DNA from: Diplolepis rosae
Lineage: Eukaryota; Arthropoda; Insecta; Hymenoptera; Diplolepididae
Reading direction: 5' to 3'
Length of the DNA stretch: 64,000 bases
Assembly (NCBI GenBank): GCA_030998225.1
Contig: JAPYXD010000723.1
Coordinates: 22,213,501 to 22,277,500, forward strand
In this document: piece after piece, positions 60,111 through 64,000 of the stretch
Layout of the letters: every line of letters begins with the position of its first letter
How positions within the stretch are numbered: position 1 is the stretch's first letter
Notes under the pieces: model-generated
Told to the model about the DNA's origin: nothing
What the model saw: the letters and a program-made list of their open reading frames with translations, nothing else
Databases searched by the model: none
Position numbers and translations under genes: made by a program

Positions 60111-63100
60111 TATTGGCTATACAACTTTAAGAATATTGAAATCGCAACATTAAATATCTAGCTCGTTCCAACACCAACTAGTACAGTTATTGTTTATTTA
60201 ACTATAGTAATATATGACTCATGAAAGCAAATTACAGTTGAATTACCAATAAACTTATCCCGCGTAGAAATTTCCCTATCTTTCCTTATTTCAAGTTGGG
60301 TTCTAGTGAGGCCCGGACTAGAATTTCCTAATATAGAAAAAACTGGTAGGGGCGCTGTTAGCACCCGATTAGTATTTCTAGGCTAGAAAAGAAATTCATT
60401 TTTTCGCTTAAGTATGGGAAATCTATTTGTATCTGGCGGGGCCCCGACTAGAGAATCCCTACTTGTAATATTTGTGATTAAGGATTACAACATAACCTTT
60501 ATTCTTTATTCCCATTAAAATTTGATCTTATCTGAGAAAAATGGAGATTTTCTGAACACGGTCTTGGATAATATCAATACTTAAGAGGAATCAAGCACTT
60601 TTAAGAAATTTTTTTTATAATTTTGACTCCAATTCGCATGTAATCATAATAATTATATGTGAGCACGCGTGTGTATGTGTGTATATCTGATTGTGTCGAG
60701 GTGGTAACAATAACTAAACATGTGTTTCAATTAACATGGAGTGAATAGTAAAATCAATTGAAGCTTTCATAGTAAACATAAGCAGTAGAAGTTGCTACAT
60801 AAAAGTAGTTAGAAAAACAAACTGATGATAAGTAAAGAAGTGTACTATTTTTTTTAAATAGTAATTCATTAGTTGGAATTGCTTATTGCAAACTTGAGTG
60901 CATAATTTCGTTATGAGATAATTTTCTTGATTCAAAAGTGTGTTTATAAGTAAGTGTGTATATAAAAATAGTAAGTTAGTGTCTACTTGAAAGTGAATAA
61001 GTTTCGTTTAGTATAAGATTCCAATTACCTACAAAACCTACAATACAAAAAACTTTTCCTTGGTCTAGGAAAAAATGCCGAACGTCAAGTAGATTAAAAA
61101 TACGGAAGATGGTATCACAATAATCTGTCAAGTTTGAGCCTGATCTGTTCCACGCCAAATTTTTTCTATAGTATTATAAATACGAAGAAAGGCTGGCGTC
61201 ATCTATACGTATTCTTAGATAAGCGAGGAGATAAGTGAAACACATTCTTTCCCGTAACTACTTGGAATGCAGACATCTGACATTGCATGTATGTATTTAG
61301 AAAGACTTTATTATTAATGAACTGCGATTCCCGCATTGTGGATAATGCACAAAGTTGCACAGAAAGTGTGCATCTACATCGGGATTATTCTCATGACCTC
61401 GACTTAATATAATGCAGCAATGGATTTTTTTTCATTTTTATTTTCTTTTAACTCTTAAAAAGATAAGAAATTGGCAAGCAGATGGCCAATATTAGCCAAA
61501 TTTTGGCAATGCCTGTGATTGTTCTCAATCTGTCCAAATTTCGCGCGAAAATGCAAAAAAAAATAATTGGCCAAAAATTGTAATTTATTAACTTCGTTTT
61601 GGAAGATTAAAAATCTGACAGACGATGTTCTAATAATCCGTCTAGCAGACCGGGTCCAAATTGGGCCCGGTATTTCATGGTAAACTATGGTTTGCCATGT
61701 CTGGGTCGAGACAAAAATTGTAGATAATTAATTCCTATGTCAAATTCATATTCCTTAAGCTCTTTATTAGATTTGTTATTTAATTGTTTTGTTAGTTTGA
61801 AGGTGAAAAGTTAGAAACATCTCAAATTTTGGCACTTGTCACCTCACATTTTTTTCCTGGTTTTAAGTACAATATTTATGAACATCAAGATTTAAAAAAA
61901 CAAATAATTTAGAATACAGATTAAATCCTTTTTAGTTTTTATGCAAGAATTTAGTGATGAGTCTTCTACTTGTGAATTAATTAGTTTTTTCAATAAGTTT
62001 AATCTGAAGTTTTAAATTGAATAGGTACCGTGACTACCTACGCTTAGTTGTTCCGTTTCAGTGAGCACTAATGCAAAACACATTACTAATGTTGTTTAAT
62101 TCGCAGGAATCTGGAAACGCGCCAACATGCATCGCCTTTTAACAGCTATTACAAGGTCTGAGATCTATTGCAAGGTTAAATTTAATGAATTTGAAAAATT
62201 TTTGTGATAAGTGCGAAACACATCAAATTTTATATTTTTGGAATGTGAAATAAATTTAGAATTTATTTATTTTTAATTTAGTTTAATTTATAAAATATGA
62301 TATTTCTAATTGACAACTTGTATCCCAAGTAAAGATGTGAAGCTGTTCAGGACCTTGAATGAGTGTATTAAAAGGATAGATATTTATTTCTAATATAATA
62401 TTTTTTTGACGAAAAATGTGCTTCTACTTCAATGTGTTCATTCAGTTTGTTTCGAGCTTGTGTAGATTTTGACCTCGTGACTAGGTCTATAAGCTTCCGT
62501 TGACGGACTGAAGGGCACTTATCGATCCAACTGGCTTTTTCTGCAACAAAAAATACTGCCGCAGTTTGATTTCTGTTAATGAAATGCGAAACAAGCTTTG
62601 AAATCATTGTGTAATATTCATTCTTTCATCAGTGAGATTTGCTAAGTTTTTATAGTCCTTTAATTTTTTTTGATAATGAATAATAGTATTTAAATATCAT
62701 CAAAAAACAAAGTGTGAAGGAAGTCCACCCATTACATAATTTTATTCTCTGAATTTTAGTCAGTCGTTTTTTAATTGATTTAATCTCTCAATAAATTCTA
62801 TCTATTTAACTAGTTGATTTTGACTGATTGTATAGTTACACTAAAAAAGTCTAGTTAAAACAACTGGGATTATGGTACGACTTTATTCGTTTGTATACGG
62901 CAGCTATACGTTTCAATTACATCACCTATTTTCCCTTCTACTTTTGTATCCGTTGATTAATATCCGTTTAACCTATTCAATCATGGTCTTATGCGTTAAA
63001 ACTATCTGTTTCAATAATTTTGTATTCGTTTCTATGTGTTTTTACCCATTTATTTACTTGAATACTATTTACTTGAATTATTGAAAAGAATGTGAAACGT

Positions 63101-63396
63101 TCATTAAAAGGAATAAAAAGCTCTTATCCGTTTGAATAAGTTTATTATTGATTTATATTTATTATTTTACACTTAAATACGGAACATGTCGAGCATACCA
63201 TAATTCTGAGATTTCAATTGCTTACAGTATGTTTTCTTTCCGCAGAACAAATTACATAATACCGCCGTTTTTATTATTGAAATTCACCCTTTATTTGCTA
63301 TCTATACTTTTGTGAAATTACGTTTTGAAATTCGTAATCTATTGGGCTTGAGGTCCTTGGTGCGTAGACATTTTTATTAAAAGCTGTTTACAAGAA

Positions 63397-63399
<3 letters not shown>
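60111..63399. other. Intergenic, nothing firm
   Basis: AT-rich. A small direct repeat (GGCCCGGACTAGAATTTCC near 60313 and GGGGCCCCGACTAGAGAATCC near 60438) is the only pattern seen. Short frames have no family resemblance. Confidence 0.4.

Positions 63400-63430
<31 letters not shown>
63400..63430. repeat. TA dinucleotide microsatellite
   Basis: About 15 TA units. Confidence 0.9.
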
Positions 63431-63433
<3 letters not shown>

Positions 63434-64000
63434 TTCTTTTATTCCTTTTTTTTACTAGTTTATCGTGGAAGAGATATAAAAAGTGCAATATATCACGCGA
63501 GACTGATTCACAATTTCATCCAAGTCATCTTCTTGACATTAGACTATTATTTGCTACAAAAGGTAAAAAAACGTTTTAGTCAGCCGTCAACAAATTCTGC
63601 TTCACATTGGCACACAAGAAGGTTTGCCGCAATAATCCGCATAAATTTTCAAGGGTAAAAATACCGCAATTTCTCATATACATGGAAAGAATATTTTTAT
63701 AGCGGAAGACAATTTATTAAAATTTTTTCTCTCAAGACCTCATTTTTTTGAATTGCAAACATTTTGTGATGGATTATAAAATTAACACGTGGAAAAATGT
63801 CATTAGTCGGAACGAAATGTTTAATTTCAATCAAAAGATAACTTGTTCTGATAATTTAGTGTATAATTTCCGGGATGTACTTGTATTCCATTTAATCATA
63901 AAATTTGAACCCCCACTCAGTCTCATAAAAGATACACAAATATCATGAAATATTTCAAAATCTCATGGTGAATCAAGTTAAAGAAAAGGAAATTTTGAGA

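Noticed and set aside
62872..63084. 70-codon hydrophobic + frame
   Set aside because: AT-rich chance frame rich in Leu/Phe/Tyr/Ile; no context.

Overview
The window is AT-rich, repeat-rich animal DNA with spliced genes, GT-AG introns and long introns. The kinase and the glycosyltransferase both resemble insect orthologues closely, so I read it as an insect nuclear genome. The density of long-terminal-inverted-repeat elements and the base composition would fit a hymenopteran, but that lineage is a guess. I see no bacterial genes, no viral genes, no CRISPR array and no convincing tRNA or rRNA gene.

Two protein-coding genes are clear, both on the + strand. (1) Atypical protein kinase C (aPKC) runs from about 1 to about 26 kb. 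Seven downstream exons (18607-22862) encode the pseudosubstrate, the C1 zinc finger, the whole kinase domain and the canonical ...SLEDCV end. An exon at 950-1664, about 17 kb upstream, joins them in phase behind a GC-rich, ATG-depleted leader. It would give a Gln/Ala-rich N-terminus instead of the PB1 domain. I found no PB1 exons, so they are either upstream of the window or absent from this transcript. The frame stays open for 140 more codons after the conserved aPKC stop (22863-23285), with coding-like composition. (2) Glucosylceramide synthase (GlcT/UGCG, family GT21) has two coding exons (28325-29406 and 33599-33713) separated by a 4.2 kb intron full of inverted-repeat elements. It has a GC-rich promoter/leader with a 63-codon upstream ORF ending 5 nt before the start codon.

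Layout: 1-949 aPKC leader; 950-1664 alternative first coding exon; 1665-18606 giant intron with repeats, one small coding-like island at 11004-11120 and several inverted repeats; 18607-22862 aPKC core exons; 22863-23285 C-terminal extension; 23286 to about 26000 3' UTR with four Pumilio-type motifs; 26974-27324 a MITE; about 27480-28324 GlcT promoter and leader; 28325-33713 GlcT; about 33714-35200 GlcT 3' UTR; 35200-64000 a gene-poor region of decayed mobile elements. These include two mariner relics, a Crypton-type tyrosine-recombinase relic, a hAT-like MITE with an 8-bp target duplication, and several foldback elements.

The two genes are not obviously in one pathway: aPKC acts in cell polarity, and GlcT makes glucosylceramide on Golgi membranes. 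The most interesting observation is the architecture of aPKC: an unusual N-terminal exon and a hidden in-frame C-terminal extension. The extension could be reached either by UGA readthrough or by splicing out a 93-nt in-frame cryptic intron.
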